From Comamonas avium (lineage in GTDB: Bacteria; Pseudomonadota; Gammaproteobacteria; Burkholderiales; Burkholderiaceae_C): a stretch of DNA of 64,000 nt. This document shows, piece by piece, positions 46,245 through 55,881 of this stretch (position 1 is its first letter; every line of letters begins with the position of its first letter). The notes under the pieces are model-generated. The model was not told the DNA's origin, made no database searches, and worked only from the letters and a program-made list of their open reading frames with translations. The stretch covers positions 124,001 to 188,000 of the forward strand of contig NZ_JACSQK010000004.1 of NCBI RefSeq assembly GCF_014836675.1, read 5' to 3'. Position numbers and translations under genes: made by a program.

Positions 46245-48224
46245 TTAAATATCCACCTCGACCGCATCACCGTGCAGCTCCATCAGCTCTCGGCGGGCAG
46301 CCGCTTCTCCTTTACCCATAAGCTGGCCAAAGATGTGGGCAGATGCCTCAGCGTTCAGACTTTGAACCTGCACCGGCAGCAGACGCCGGGTGTCGGGGTT
46401 GAGCGTGGTTTCCCACAATTGCTCAGCGTTCATCTCGCCCAGGCCCTTAAAGCGGCTGATCTGACATTTCTCGCGCGGAACGCCTTCTTTGGCGGCCTTG
46501 TCGAGAATGGCGTGCAGCTCGCCATCATCCAGCGCATACACCTTGGTCGCTGGTTTTTTGCCACGCGCAGGCACATCCACCCGGAACAAGGGAGGCAGCG
46601 CAATGTGAACGTGGCCCGCTTCGATCAGCTTGGGGAAATGCTTGAAGAACAAGGTCAGCAGCAGCACCTGAATGTGCGAGCCGTCCACATCGGCATCACT
46701 CAAGATGCAAATCTTGCCGTAACGCAGGCCAGACAGATCAGGCGTGTCATTCGGGCCGTGGGGGTCCACGCCGATGGCCACTGAAATGTCATGAATTTCG
46801 TTGTTGGCAAACAGGCGGTCGCGATCCACCTCCCAGGTGTTGAGCACCTTGCCGCGCAAAGGCAGCACGGCCTGCGTCGCTTTGTTGCGCCCCATTTTGG
46901 CGGAGCCACCGGCAGAGTCACCCTCCACCAGAAACACTTCGTTGTCGGCCAGATCACGGCTTTCGCAGTCGGTCAGCTTGCCGGGCAGCACGGCCACGCC
47001 AGAGCCTTTGCGCTTTTCAATCTTCTGACCAGCCTTCTGGCGAATTTGCGCAGCCTTGATGGCCAGTTCGGCCAGCTTCTTGCCATGTTCAACATTGGCG
47101 TTGAGCCACAGCTCCATGGCGGGCTTCACAAAACCCGAAACCAGACGCACGGCATCACGGCTGTTGAGCTTTTCTTTGACCTGACCCTGAAACTGCGGAT
47201 CAAGCACCTTGGCGCTCAAGACAAAGCTGGCACGCGCAAATACGTCGTCCGGCATGAGCTTGACGCCCTTGGGCAGCAGCGCATGCAGCTCGATAAAGCC
47301 TTTGACGGCCTGAAACAAGCCATCGCGCAGGCCGCTTTCGTGCGTACCACCCGCCGTGGTGGGAATCAGGTTGACGTAGCTCTCGCGCACGGGGGCACCC
47401 AGCTCCGTAAAGGCCAGGCACCAAGCGGCACCCTCACCTTCGCTGAACGTATCGCTGTGCTTGTCAGCAAAGCCTTCGCCTTCAAGCAGCGGAATGACGG
47501 GGTCAGCCACCAGCGTTTGCGAAAGGTAGTCTTTAAGACCGCCCTTGTACTGCCACTGCTGAACGTCTTTGTTCTTTTCGTTGGTCAGTGTCACGCTGAC
47601 ACCGGGCATGAGCACGGCTTTGGAGCGCAGCAGGTGCACCAGCTCGCCCATGGGCAAGTGGGGGCTGTCAAAGTATTTGGCATCTGGCCAAGCGCGAACG
47701 GTGGTGCCCTGCTTGCGGTCACCACTGGCCATGGGGCGTACGCTCAAAGGCTCGATCACATCGCCGCCCGAGAAAGTCAGACTGGCGACTTTCCCGTCGC
47801 GAAACACGGTCACTTCCAGCCGCGTGGACAGCGCATTGGTCACCGAGACGCCCACGCCATGCAAGCCACCAGAAAAGCTGTACGCTCCTCCGTTGCCCTT
47901 GTCGAACTTGCCGCCCGCATGCAGGCGGGTAAAGACCAGCTCGACCACAGGGGCACCCTCTTCAGGATGCAGGCCAAAAGGAATGCCACGGCCATCGTCT
48001 TCCACACTGACGGAGCCGTCGGTGTGCAAGGTGAGTTTGATTTTTTTGCCGAATCCGGCCAAAGCCTCGTCGGCGGCGTTGTCAATCACCTCTTGCAGGA
48101 TGTGCAAGGGGTTGTCGGTACGGGTGTACATGCCGGGACGCTGCTTGACGGGCTCCAGGCCCTTGAGCACGCGGATTGAGCCTTCCGAATAAGCGGATGC
48201 AGGAGTAGAGGGTTTAGCTGCCAT
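46245..48224 (-). CDS. parE: DNA topoisomerase IV subunit B (ParE)
   Basis: The ATPase half of topoisomerase IV. The 659-aa protein has the GHKL ATPase site (EVIDNAADEALAGF, then DDGRGIPFG and HAGGKFD) and the C-terminal Toprim domain (FLVEGDSAGGSAKMGRNK, ILSDADVDGSHIQVLLLTLFF). ATG 48224 begins MAAKPSTPASAYSEGSIRVLKG and is the family start; the frame extends to 48350 without similarity. It heads the parE-transglycosylase-parC cluster and is divergent from an MFS gene. Confidence 0.97.
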   Translation of the reverse strand: MAAKPSTPASAYSEGSIRVLKGLEPVKQRPGMYTRTDNPLHILQEVIDNAADEALAGFGKKIKLTLHTDGSVSVEDDGRGIPFGLHPEEGAPVVELVFTRLHAGGKFDKGNGGAYSFSGGLHGVGVSVTNALSTRLEVTVFRDGKVASLTFSGGDVIEPLSVRPMASGDRKQGTTVRAWPDAKYFDSPHLPMGELVHLLRSKAVLMPGVSVTLTNEKNKDVQQWQYKGGLKDYLSQTLVADPVIPLLEGEGFADKHSDTFSEGEGAAWCLAFTELGAPVRESYVNLIPTTAGGTHESGLRDGLFQAVKGFIELHALLPKGVKLMPDDVFARASFVLSAKVLDPQFQGQVKEKLNSRDAVRLVSGFVKPAMELWLNANVEHGKKLAELAIKAAQIRQKAGQKIEKRKGSGVAVLPGKLTDCESRDLADNEVFLVEGDSAGGSAKMGRNKATQAVLPLRGKVLNTWEVDRDRLFANNEIHDISVAIGVDPHGPNDTPDLSGLRYGKICILSDADVDGSHIQVLLLTLFFKHFPKLIEAGHVHIALPPLFRVDVPARGKKPATKVYALDDGELHAILDKAAKEGVPREKCQISRFKGLGEMNAEQLWETTLNPDTRRLLPVQVQSLNAEASAHIFGQLMGKGEAAARRELMELHGDAVEVDI

Positions 48225-48392
48225 GGGGGCGGATTGTAATTCCGGCCACAGCTCAGTGCTGGATAAATTCACAGTAACCAAGACTAGACTCCGTGTAGCG
48301 AAGGCGGCATCGTGCCATCCGAAGGCTGGAATATGCAATCCATATCGCACATGTTGCAGCTTTTACCGACGCATTTCGCTACATTGTTTGGC

Positions 48393-49631
48393 ATGCAAAA
48401 CAACACACAACAATCATCCACCCAGCAATTGCCCATGCTGCAAGTGCTGCTGTGCGGGGGCATGGTCGTCACACTGGCCATGGGCATACGCCATGGTTTT
48501 GGGCTGTGGTTGCTGCCCATCACCCAGGACATGGGCTGGACGCGAGAGAGTTTTTCGCTGGCCATTGCGATTCAGAACCTGTCGTGGGGCATTTTTGGCA
48601 TCTTCGTGGGCATGATTGCCGATCGCATTGGCGCCTTCAAGGTGCTCATTTGCGGCTCCGTCCTGTATGCACTGGGGCTGATTGGCATGGCCCTGTCGCC
48701 CAGCACCCTGATGTTTGCACTGACGACCGGCGTGGTTATTGGCGCAGCACAGGCAGGCACAACGTATGCGGTGATTTATGGCGTGCTGGGGCGGCAAATT
48801 CCTGCGGCACGGCGCAGCTGGGCCATGGGGGTTACGGCTGCAGCCGGATCATTTGGTCAGTTTTTCATGGTGCCAGTGGAAGGCACGCTGATTGCGCAGT
48901 TTGGCTGGAGCAATGCGCTGCTGATTCTGGCTGCCATGGCACTCATTATTTGCGTGCTTGCGTTTGGCCTGCGCGAACCGGGCTTCACGGGAGGCGCCGC
49001 ACCCAAGCGCGAACAGACCATTGGACATGCCCTGAAAGAGGCATGGACCAACCCCAGCTTTGTGCTGCTGCTGGCGGGCTACTTTGTCTGCGGCTTTCAG
49101 GTGATGTTCATTGGCGTGCACATGCCCAGCTACCTCAAAGACTTTGGCATGGCACCTCACGTGGCCAGCATTGGTCTGGCGCTGGTAGGACTGTTCAACA
49201 TTTTTGGCACCTATCTGGCAGGCAATCTGGGGCAAAAATACCCCATGCACAAGCGCTATGTGCTGTCGGGCATTTACGGCATGCGCTCGGTAATCACCGT
49301 GCTTTTCTTGCTGATACCGCTGACCGAATGGTCGGTGTACATCTTCACTGCTGCCATGGGCTTTCTGTGGCTGTCCACCGTGCCGCTGACCAATGCCACG
49401 ATTGCACAAATCTTTGGCGTGCAGCATCTGTCCATGCTGGGGGGCTTTGTATTTTTCAGCCACCAGATTGGCAGCTTCATGGGCGTATGGCTGGGTGGCT
49501 ATCTGTATGACATGAACGGCAATTACGACATGGTGTGGTATCTGTCGATTGCCTTGGGCATCTTTGCTGCGCTGGTCAATCTGCCGGTGCGTGAAACCGC
49601 TTTGGTGCGCCAGCCGACGGCATCAGCGTAA
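48393..49631 (+). CDS. MFS transporter, OxlT/monocarboxylate-type
   Basis: A 12-helix major facilitator of about 412 aa. Helices begin after MLQVLLCGGMVVTLAMGIRHGFGLWLLPI; the family-like stretch FSLAIAIQNLSWGIFGIFVGMIADRIGAFKVL contains the cytoplasmic loop motif between helices 2 and 3, and the C half has SYLKDFGMAPHVASIGLALVGLFNIFGTYLAG. It resembles the oxalate/formate or monocarboxylate antiporter group, so an organic acid is the likely substrate. Several ATGs in frame (48312, 48333, 48393) lack good ribosome sites, and 48393 is a guess. A 52-aa membrane peptide follows at once. Confidence 0.85.
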   Translation: MQNNTQQSSTQQLPMLQVLLCGGMVVTLAMGIRHGFGLWLLPITQDMGWTRESFSLAIAIQNLSWGIFGIFVGMIADRIGAFKVLICGSVLYALGLIGMALSPSTLMFALTTGVVIGAAQAGTTYAVIYGVLGRQIPAARRSWAMGVTAAAGSFGQFFMVPVEGTLIAQFGWSNALLILAAMALIICVLAFGLREPGFTGGAAPKREQTIGHALKEAWTNPSFVLLLAGYFVCGFQVMFIGVHMPSYLKDFGMAPHVASIGLALVGLFNIFGTYLAGNLGQKYPMHKRYVLSGIYGMRSVITVLFLLIPLTEWSVYIFTAAMGFLWLSTVPLTNATIAQIFGVQHLSMLGGFVFFSHQIGSFMGVWLGGYLYDMNGNYDMVWYLSIALGIFAALVNLPVRETALVRQPTASA

Positions 49632-49642
49632 TATTGACCACC

Positions 49643-49801
49643 ATGCATACCCAAACCACGCCCACACCACCAGCGCTGCCTTTGTGGCTGCGAGCGTTGA
49701 TCTGGGCGGGGGTTCTAGCGATCTTGCTGGCGGTGTTTGCCCTGTACACACGCCCAGAATTCATGCTCACACTGGCAGATCAGGTTTGGGCCTGCTTCTA
49801 A
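49643..49801 (+). CDS. Small single-pass membrane protein, 52 aa
   Basis: A short frame between the MFS and SDR genes. The product MHTQTTPTPPALPLWLRALI... has a Pro-rich start, a single hydrophobic helix (LIWAGVLAILLAVFALY) and a short acidic end. It begins 11 bp after the MFS stop, so it is probably translated from the same message. I cannot name a family. Its position suggests a small partner of the transporter, which is only an inference. Confidence 0.5.
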   Translation: MHTQTTPTPPALPLWLRALIWAGVLAILLAVFALYTRPEFMLTLADQVWACF

Positions 49802-49841
49802 GCTGAGGAAACACTCCCGGCGGCATGGCCGGGAGACTGCT

Positions 49842-50654
49842 TTGCCTCGCATCATCATCACAGGCGCTTCGGACGGCATTGGCGCTGAAATGGCACGCCA
49901 GCTGGCGCACACCCACCACGAACAATTGCAACTGGTACTGGCGGCCCGCGACGCTGCCAAGCTGCAAGCCGTCGCATTAGAGTGCCGGGCCGCCAAAGCC
50001 CAGGTACTGGTGGTACGCACCGATGTAGCAGACCAAGCGCAGTGCCGCGCGTTGATTGCACAAACGGTGCAGGCCTTTGGCGGGATTGACTGTCTGATCA
50101 ACAACGCAGGCATCTCTGCCCACGCCATGCTGGCTGATGTGAGCGCAGAGCATTTGCAATGGTACGAACAGCTGATGCGCGTGAACCTGTGGGGCAGTGT
50201 GTGGTGCACGCATGCTGCGTTGCCGCATTTGCAGGCTTCGCGCGGGCGCATCGTGGCGGTGTCTTCACTGGCAGGGCTGGTGGGTGTGCCGGCGCGTACT
50301 GCCTACAGTGCCAGCAAATTTGCCATGGTGGGCTTTTTTGAAGCCCTGAGGGCCGAGCTCAAACCCAGCGGCGTGAGCGTCACGCTGGCCTACCCCGGCG
50401 TGGTGGACACGCGCATCCGTTACCACGGCTACAACGCCCAAGGACAGGCCGCAGGTGTGAGCGGCCTCAAAGAAGACAACGCCATGCCTGTGTCAGAGTG
50501 CGCGCATCTGATCATCCGCGCCATGCACGCCCGCCAGCGTGAAGTGGTGATGACCACCAAAGGCAAGCTGGGCCGGTGGATCAAACTGATAGCGCCGGGC
50601 TGGGTAGAAAACATGGCCCTGGCAGCTGTGAAACAAGACAGTCGCCCGCATTAA
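49842..50654 (+). CDS. Short-chain dehydrogenase/reductase
   Basis: A 270-aa classical SDR. It opens IIITGASDGIGAEMARQL, has the LINNAGISAHAML core, the catalytic Ser in VSSLAGLVG, Tyr and Lys in YSASKFAMVGFFEALRAEL and the PGVVDTRIR segment. A TTG start at 49842 with GGGAG upstream fits the family N-terminus best; an ATG at 49737 would overlap the 52-aa gene and adds no homology. The substrate is unknown. Closest relatives are the DltE/YqjQ-like dehydrogenases that act on lipids or hydroxysteroids. Confidence 0.88.
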   Translation: MPRIIITGASDGIGAEMARQLAHTHHEQLQLVLAARDAAKLQAVALECRAAKAQVLVVRTDVADQAQCRALIAQTVQAFGGIDCLINNAGISAHAMLADVSAEHLQWYEQLMRVNLWGSVWCTHAALPHLQASRGRIVAVSSLAGLVGVPARTAYSASKFAMVGFFEALRAELKPSGVSVTLAYPGVVDTRIRYHGYNAQGQAAGVSGLKEDNAMPVSECAHLIIRAMHARQREVVMTTKGKLGRWIKLIAPGWVENMALAAVKQDSRPH

Positions 50655-50688
50655 AACCCTGCACTGCAGCGCATATAGTGGGCTGCAT

Positions 50689-51261
50689 ATGTTTTGCCCT
50701 TCTCCTTTGCCCCTCAGTATGCTTGCCACGGCCGCTGCACCTTCCGAATGGATTCAACGCTTTAGTCACGTCATTCCCCCTGCTTCGCAGGTGCTCGATG
50801 TGGCCTGTGGCAGGGGCCGCCACGCGGCGTTTCTGGCTGAACTGGGCCATCAGCTGACAGGGGTTGATCGTGATGCACAGGCCTTGGCGCACTTGCCCGC
50901 CAGCGTACGCGCCCTGCACGCCGATATAGAAAATGCCCCATGGCCCTTGCCCGAGCAGCAATTTGATGCGGTGGTTGTCACCCACTATCTGTGGCGCCCC
51001 TTGTGGCCCCAGATTCTGGGCAGCGTGCGCGATGGCGGCGTACTGATCTACGAAACCTTTGCGCAGGGCAATGCAGCTTTCGGCAAACCGTCGCGCCCTG
51101 ACTTCTTGCTCGCGCCCGGTGAATTGCTGCAGGTCTGCAATGGCTGGCAGGTAGTGGCCTACGAGCATGGCCTGCGCAGCCAGCCTGACCGTGTGGTGCA
51201 GCGCATCGTGGCCATCAAGCCCGGTGCTGCGCACAGCGCACCCGTGCCGCTTACGGCCTGA
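50689..51261 (+). CDS. Class I SAM-dependent methyltransferase
   Basis: A 190-aa Rossmann-like methyltransferase. Motif I reads VLDVACGRGRHAAFLAELG and the post-I acid is GVDRDAQAL; later ADIENAPWPLPEQQFDAVVVTHYLWRPLW forms motifs II-III. It resembles TehB-like small methyltransferases that act on small molecules or tellurite, but the substrate cannot be deduced. ATG 50689 or 50719 may start it. It follows the SDR by 34 bp and may be co-transcribed with it. Confidence 0.8.
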   Translation: MFCPSPLPLSMLATAAAPSEWIQRFSHVIPPASQVLDVACGRGRHAAFLAELGHQLTGVDRDAQALAHLPASVRALHADIENAPWPLPEQQFDAVVVTHYLWRPLWPQILGSVRDGGVLIYETFAQGNAAFGKPSRPDFLLAPGELLQVCNGWQVVAYEHGLRSQPDRVVQRIVAIKPGAAHSAPVPLTA

Positions 51262-51335
51262 AGACTGACGCCCCTACCTCAAGCCGCCGCCGCTGCGCGC
51301 AGGGCACTACCGCCTTTTAGTTTTTCTGCAATTTC

Positions 51336-53516
51336 ATGCCTGCTTACGCCCTGCTGCTTGCCCACGATGAATTCCCCAGTTCCAGCACCCATTGGCCTGT
51401 CGAGCCCGGTGGCGTTTGCGATGGCTGGGCCGAATGGTTCGACACCACGCCCCTGCTGTTTAGCGTACTCATGGGCGACGCCCAACAGTTGCCAAAACAG
51501 GTGCCCTGCAGTGCCTACGAAGATAAAGATGCGCTGTCTGCACTGGTGGCGCCCATGGCACAGGTCAAGGCGCGCTGGCAATGGCTCAAGGCCTGCATGG
51601 AGCCGCTGCCCAGCCACTGGTCGGCATCGATGTGCGCGCAGTGGCAAGCCATGGACAGCACCATCACCACCAGCCAGCGCCAATGGCTGCTGCTCGATAG
51701 CGCCATGCTGTGCCCGCATGATTTTGACGAGCCAGAGTTCGCCCACTTTCTGCATGCTCAGCGCGATGTGTGCCGGCAATGGGATGGACACACACCTGTT
51801 TTGCCAGAAGCACTTCAAATTTTGAAGCAAGACCCGCACGCACAACTGGGCTGGTGGAGCCCTGCAGTCATTGCCCGCACCGCAGCGATTGAGCAAGACG
51901 ATGAACAAGACTGGCCCGCTTGGCTGGTCGAGCATTACACGCTGCGCCACTTTGGTGCCTGGGATGAGCAGACGCAGACTTATTGCGTCGTGCCCAAGCG
52001 CCACCCCAGCACGGGGCTGCCGCCCCACAGCGAAGATGAGCGCATGAGTTTGCCCGTGGGCATGGTCACGCCCTATGGTCGCTGGCTACAGCACCCGGAT
52101 GACGGTGCGCATCTGGTGTTTGCGTCCCACGGCTACATCAGCGTATGGCAGCCCGAAAGTGTGCCGGGTGCAGGGGCTGTATCGGGTCTGAAAGATTTCA
52201 ATGGCTTGTGGGTACTACCACCTACTGCGGGCTATCTGAACGCCATGGCCCTCACCCCGCACGTGATGCAATGCAAGTCACCACAAGCGCCTGACGCCTA
52301 CGATCTTTACAGCCTGCCCGGCTTGGTGCCGCTGCACACAGCCGTTACCGACGCCAGTTACAGCGCTGACACCGATGGTGTGATGCGCATCAGCTGCCAA
52401 GCAGCCGATGGCAACACCACCATGCAGGTCCTCAATCCACAGGGCCAGCCGCTTTTTGACAGCACGTATGCGCACATCGGGGAGTTCAACCTTAAGACTG
52501 GCTTGGCCGTGGCCTGGCGCCGCATCGCACCCTCCGATGACAAAGACCAGACAAACAGCCGCTTTGGTGAAGGTGTGGTGCACCTCTGCGGCAAAGAAAT
52601 CATGGCCTGCACTTACGAGCGGATTGAACGCGGCTTTAACGATTCGCCCCCCAAAGTTTTGCCTGGCAGCAAGCTGCTGGCCTTTACGCACCAGGGCCAG
52701 CCCCACATCTACAACACCCAGGGCAAGCTGCTGAGCAGCCCCGACATCTGGTGTTCGCACCTGCACCGCAAGCTGCAAAAAAATGCGCTGATGGCGTTCA
52801 TGGGTGAACGCCCCGGGGCACAAATGGGCATGTTTTCCATCAAAGACTTCAGCTTCACGCCCACGGGTGAAACATGGCAAGACTATGACGACGCATTGCA
52901 AGGCGTGATCCAGCGCCTCAGGCAAGCACCTTTGCCCGCAACCACCGAAACCATCACACGCGCAGCGCTGATCAAGGCACAAGACGCCGACTGGATGCAG
53001 CGCATGGCGACCATCGTGTGTCTGGGCCAGCCCACTGCCAGCGCACAACTGCTGCAAGACTGGCGCGACTGCGTGGCGCATCCAGATGCTCAAGTTCTCA
53101 GCGGGGAATCAGAAGACGAAGAGGCTGCGGCACCGGGCGAGCAAGACATCAAGTTGCCTGATGGCGACAACTTTTACACCTTGTACTGGTTGCACCTGCA
53201 GGCGATTGCCGCGCAGTTTGCGCATATCGACTGGAAAGACACCGACGCCCTGCGCAGCAGCACCTGGCTGTCAGGCGCGCACGACTGGCACTGGGACAAA
53301 GACCTTCAAGGTGATGCCATCAGCGATGGCTTTGCCAGCCTGGCCCAGCATCTGGCGCCCCAGGGCCTGGCATTGCTGCACTTGCCCTGCAGCGACGACG
53401 CCTGGCGCTATGCCGTCGTGCGCAGCCAAGATGCGCCTGAATTGATCACGATGCTGGGGCAAGCGGCGCGGCATGCCTGGGTAGAAACCACCAGCGAGCC
53501 ATGGACCGAAGACTGA
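51336..53516 (+). CDS. Uncharacterised 726-aa protein, possibly WG-repeat/beta-propeller-like
   Basis: I do not recognise a family. The protein is soluble, Trp-rich (about 30 Trp) and acidic, without signal peptide or membrane helix. Residues 200-500 have a loose repeating pattern of short beta-like strands (HLVFASHGYISVWQPES, PLFDSTYAHIGEFNLKTGLAVAWRRI, VHLCGKEIMACTYERI, PHIYNTQGKLLSSPDIW). This is reminiscent of WG repeats or a propeller in which a text-like GQPxF / GKLLS motif closes each unit. The C-terminal part from about 600 (NFYTLYWLHLQAIAAQFAHIDW) looks like a separate helical domain. It stands alone; palindrome copy E ends it. Confidence 0.6.
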   Translation: MPAYALLLAHDEFPSSSTHWPVEPGGVCDGWAEWFDTTPLLFSVLMGDAQQLPKQVPCSAYEDKDALSALVAPMAQVKARWQWLKACMEPLPSHWSASMCAQWQAMDSTITTSQRQWLLLDSAMLCPHDFDEPEFAHFLHAQRDVCRQWDGHTPVLPEALQILKQDPHAQLGWWSPAVIARTAAIEQDDEQDWPAWLVEHYTLRHFGAWDEQTQTYCVVPKRHPSTGLPPHSEDERMSLPVGMVTPYGRWLQHPDDGAHLVFASHGYISVWQPESVPGAGAVSGLKDFNGLWVLPPTAGYLNAMALTPHVMQCKSPQAPDAYDLYSLPGLVPLHTAVTDASYSADTDGVMRISCQAADGNTTMQVLNPQGQPLFDSTYAHIGEFNLKTGLAVAWRRIAPSDDKDQTNSRFGEGVVHLCGKEIMACTYERIERGFNDSPPKVLPGSKLLAFTHQGQPHIYNTQGKLLSSPDIWCSHLHRKLQKNALMAFMGERPGAQMGMFSIKDFSFTPTGETWQDYDDALQGVIQRLRQAPLPATTETITRAALIKAQDADWMQRMATIVCLGQPTASAQLLQDWRDCVAHPDAQVLSGESEDEEAAAPGEQDIKLPDGDNFYTLYWLHLQAIAAQFAHIDWKDTDALRSSTWLSGAHDWHWDKDLQGDAISDGFASLAQHLAPQGLALLHLPCSDDAWRYAVVRSQDAPELITMLGQAARHAWVETTSEPWTED

Positions 53517-53527
53517 CCTTCATCACT

Positions 53528-53619
53528 AAAAAAAGAGCAGCTAGCGACCATGGTCTGGAACTTTCAAAGTCTTAACTACCCCAATGACATATAAATCAAG
53601 CGCTAGTAGCTCTTTTTTT
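53528..53619. repeat. Dispersed palindrome family, copy E, probable terminator
   Basis: Outer arms AAAAAAAGAGCAGCTAGCG and CGCTAGTAGCTCTTTTTTT pair over 19 bp with two mismatches and end in seven T residues. It lies directly after the 726-aa gene. The inner sequence differs from copies A-C. Confidence 0.7.
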
Positions 53620-53741
53620 ACAAGCATCTGACCCGTATACCGTCAAATGTGTGCCTGCTTTAGGGTCTCCCTGCACAAAACGCATGCGGCGCACGCAGGC
53701 GCAGTCGTTAGAATGTCCTTTTCCCGATTTCTCTCGCGGTC

Positions 53742-54638
53742 ATGACCACACCTACAGTCGCCCTGAAGGGCAGCATCGTTGCCCTAGTCACCCCCATGTA
53801 TGAGGACGGTAGCGTCGACTACCCCAGCCTGCGCAAACTGATCGACTGGCACATCGCCGAAGGCACGAACTGCATCGGCGTAGTGGGCACCACGGGCGAA
53901 TCCCCCACCGTGAATGTGCAAGAGCACTGCGAGATTATTCGTGTGTCTGTGGAACAGGCCGCAGGCCGCGTGCCAGTGATGGCCGGCTGTGGTGCCAATA
54001 GCACCCACGAGGCGATCGAACTAGCCAAGTTTGCCAAGAGCGTAGGTGCCGACAGCCAGCTGCAGGTGGTGCCCTACTACAACAAGCCCACGCAAGAAGG
54101 CCAGTACCAGCACTTCAAGACCATTGCCGAAGCCGTGGGCGACCTGCCCATGATGCTCTACAACGTTCCCGGACGCTCCGTTGCTGACATGCAGCACGAC
54201 ACCGTCCTGCGTCTGGCCCAGATCGACAGCATCTTTGGTATCAAGGAAGCCACCGGCAACATCGAACGTGCTCAGTGGCTGATCCGCGATGTGCCACAGG
54301 GTTTTGGCGTGTACTCTGGTGATGACCCCACCGCCGTTGCACTGATGCTGTGTGGTGGCCACGGCAACGTGTCCGTCACCGCCAACGTGGCACCCCGCTT
54401 GATGAGCGAGCTGTGCGCTGCTGCGCTGGCTGGCAACGTCCAGCGCGCCATGCAAATCCAGTTCCAGCTGATGCCCCTGCACAAACAACTGTTTGTAGAA
54501 GCCAATCCAATTCCCGTGAAATGGGCAGTCTCGCGCATGGGCCACTGTGGCGGCACTTTGCGCTTGCCCATGACAGCGTTGTCTGCCAGCAATCAGCCTG
54601 TGGTAGAAACCGCGCTGCGCAATGCTGGCTTGATTTAA
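53742..54638 (+). CDS. dapA: 4-hydroxy-tetrahydrodipicolinate synthase
   Basis: DapA condenses pyruvate and aspartate semialdehyde in the lysine and peptidoglycan precursor pathway. The 298-aa TIM-barrel protein has [14 protein letters not shown], the catalytic Tyr in MLYNVPGRS and the Schiff-base Lys in FGIKEATGN. Length fits the family. It is followed by bamC after 47 bp, a common order in proteobacteria (dapA-bamC), so co-transcription is likely. Confidence 0.97.
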   Translation: MTTPTVALKGSIVALVTPMYEDGSVDYPSLRKLIDWHIAEGTNCIGVVGTTGESPTVNVQEHCEIIRVSVEQAAGRVPVMAGCGANSTHEAIELAKFAKSVGADSQLQVVPYYNKPTQEGQYQHFKTIAEAVGDLPMMLYNVPGRSVADMQHDTVLRLAQIDSIFGIKEATGNIERAQWLIRDVPQGFGVYSGDDPTAVALMLCGGHGNVSVTANVAPRLMSELCAAALAGNVQRAMQIQFQLMPLHKQLFVEANPIPVKWAVSRMGHCGGTLRLPMTALSASNQPVVETALRNAGLI

Positions 54639-54685
54639 TCCAGAACTGTTTTTTCCGTTTTTTGCACCATCCGAGGAAATTCCGC

Positions 54686-55798
54686 GTGAAAGTGACCCAA
54701 TACACCACCCGTTTGAGCCTGATCGGCTTGGCTGTTGCACTGTCTGCTTGCTCTGTCATTGAAGAAAGCAAGATCGACTACAAGAGCGCCAAGAAGGCCA
54801 GCACGCTGGAAGTACCTCCAGATCTGACGCAGCTGACCAAAGACACCCGCTACAGCGCTGCGCCTGACCGTTCTGTGTCGGCCGTTGCACTGCAGGCGGG
54901 CCAGGCACAAGTGCCCACCATTGAACGCGCAGCGCCTTTGCAAGTCGGTGACGTGCAAATCATGCGTGACGGCGACAAGCGCTGGCTGGTGGTAGACCGC
55001 CCGGCAGACCAGCTGTGGGAGCCCACCCGCGAGTTCTGGCTGGACCACGGCTTTAACCTGTCGCAAGAAAAAGCCGATCTGGGCATCATCGAAACCGACT
55101 GGGCCGAAAACCGCGCCAAGCTGCCGCAGGACATCATCCGCTCCACACTGGGCAAGGTGTTTGACTCGCTGTACTCCACCAGCGAGCGCGATCGTTTCCG
55201 CACCCGTCTTGAGCGACGCACCGATGGCAAGACCGAGATCTACATCACGCACCGCGGCATGGAAGAGGTCTACAGCAACAGCAACAAAGACTCCACCATC
55301 TGGCAACCCCGCGCTGCAGACCCTGAGCTGGAAACTGAATTCCTGCGCCGTCTGATGATCAAGCTGGGCACGACTGAAGAGCAGTCACGTGCTCTGGTCG
55401 CAGCCGACAAGACCACTGTTGCATCTTCTGCAGCGGCTTCGGCACAAATCACTACCGTCAACGGTCAGCCTGCTGTGCAGCTGGACGAGCCTTTTGACCG
55501 TGCATGGCGCCGCGTGGGTGTGGCGCTGGACCGCACCGGCTTTACCGTTGAAGACCGCGACCGCTCCAAGGGCGTGTACTTTGTGCGCTACGTAGCGCCC
55601 AATGCCAACATGGAGACCAAGAAGGGCTGGTTCAGCGGCTGGTTCAGCAGCAAGCCTGAGAACAAGCCTGGTCAGTACCAGATTACAGTACGCAGTGAAG
55701 GCAACAAAACCCAGGTCACCGTGCTGGATGACAAGGGACAGCCAGAAAAACAGGCAGCCCAACGCATCGTGCGCGTGATTGCTGACGACTTGAAGTAA
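54686..55798 (+). CDS. bamC: Outer membrane assembly lipoprotein BamC (NlpB)
   Basis: BamC is an accessory lipoprotein of the BAM complex that inserts beta-barrels into the outer membrane. The 370-aa product has a GTG start at 54686 with GAGGAAAT upstream, then a lipobox (VALSA-C) at the end of the signal peptide. The unstructured N-terminal lasso (SKIDYKSAKKASTLEVPPDL) and two helix-grip domains follow (MRDGDKRWLVVDRPADQLWEPTREFW and PAVQLDEPFDRAWRRVGVALDRTGFTVED). It matches the dapA-bamC neighbourhood. The frame is open upstream into dapA, but the lipobox fixes the start. Confidence 0.94.
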   Translation: MKVTQYTTRLSLIGLAVALSACSVIEESKIDYKSAKKASTLEVPPDLTQLTKDTRYSAAPDRSVSAVALQAGQAQVPTIERAAPLQVGDVQIMRDGDKRWLVVDRPADQLWEPTREFWLDHGFNLSQEKADLGIIETDWAENRAKLPQDIIRSTLGKVFDSLYSTSERDRFRTRLERRTDGKTEIYITHRGMEEVYSNSNKDSTIWQPRAADPELETEFLRRLMIKLGTTEEQSRALVAADKTTVASSAAASAQITTVNGQPAVQLDEPFDRAWRRVGVALDRTGFTVEDRDRSKGVYFVRYVAPNANMETKKGWFSGWFSSKPENKPGQYQITVRSEGNKTQVTVLDDKGQPEKQAAQRIVRVIADDLK

Positions 55799-55820
55799 TT
55801 CGCCTCAGCGCCAAGCTACA

Positions 55821-55857
55821 AAAAAACCGCTCGCCGCAAGGTGGAGCGGTTTTTTTG
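55821..55857 (+). terminator. Terminator after bamC
   Basis: Stem AAAAAACCGCTC (55821-55832) and GAGCGGTTTTTT (55844-55855) with an 11-nt loop and a T tract. Confidence 0.9.
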
Positions 55858-55881
55858 TACTGCACAAGGATGCACAGCCTT

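Noticed and set aside
46791..48179. 462-codon open frame antisense to parE
   Set aside because: Lies wholly within parE and has composition typical of an antisense frame.
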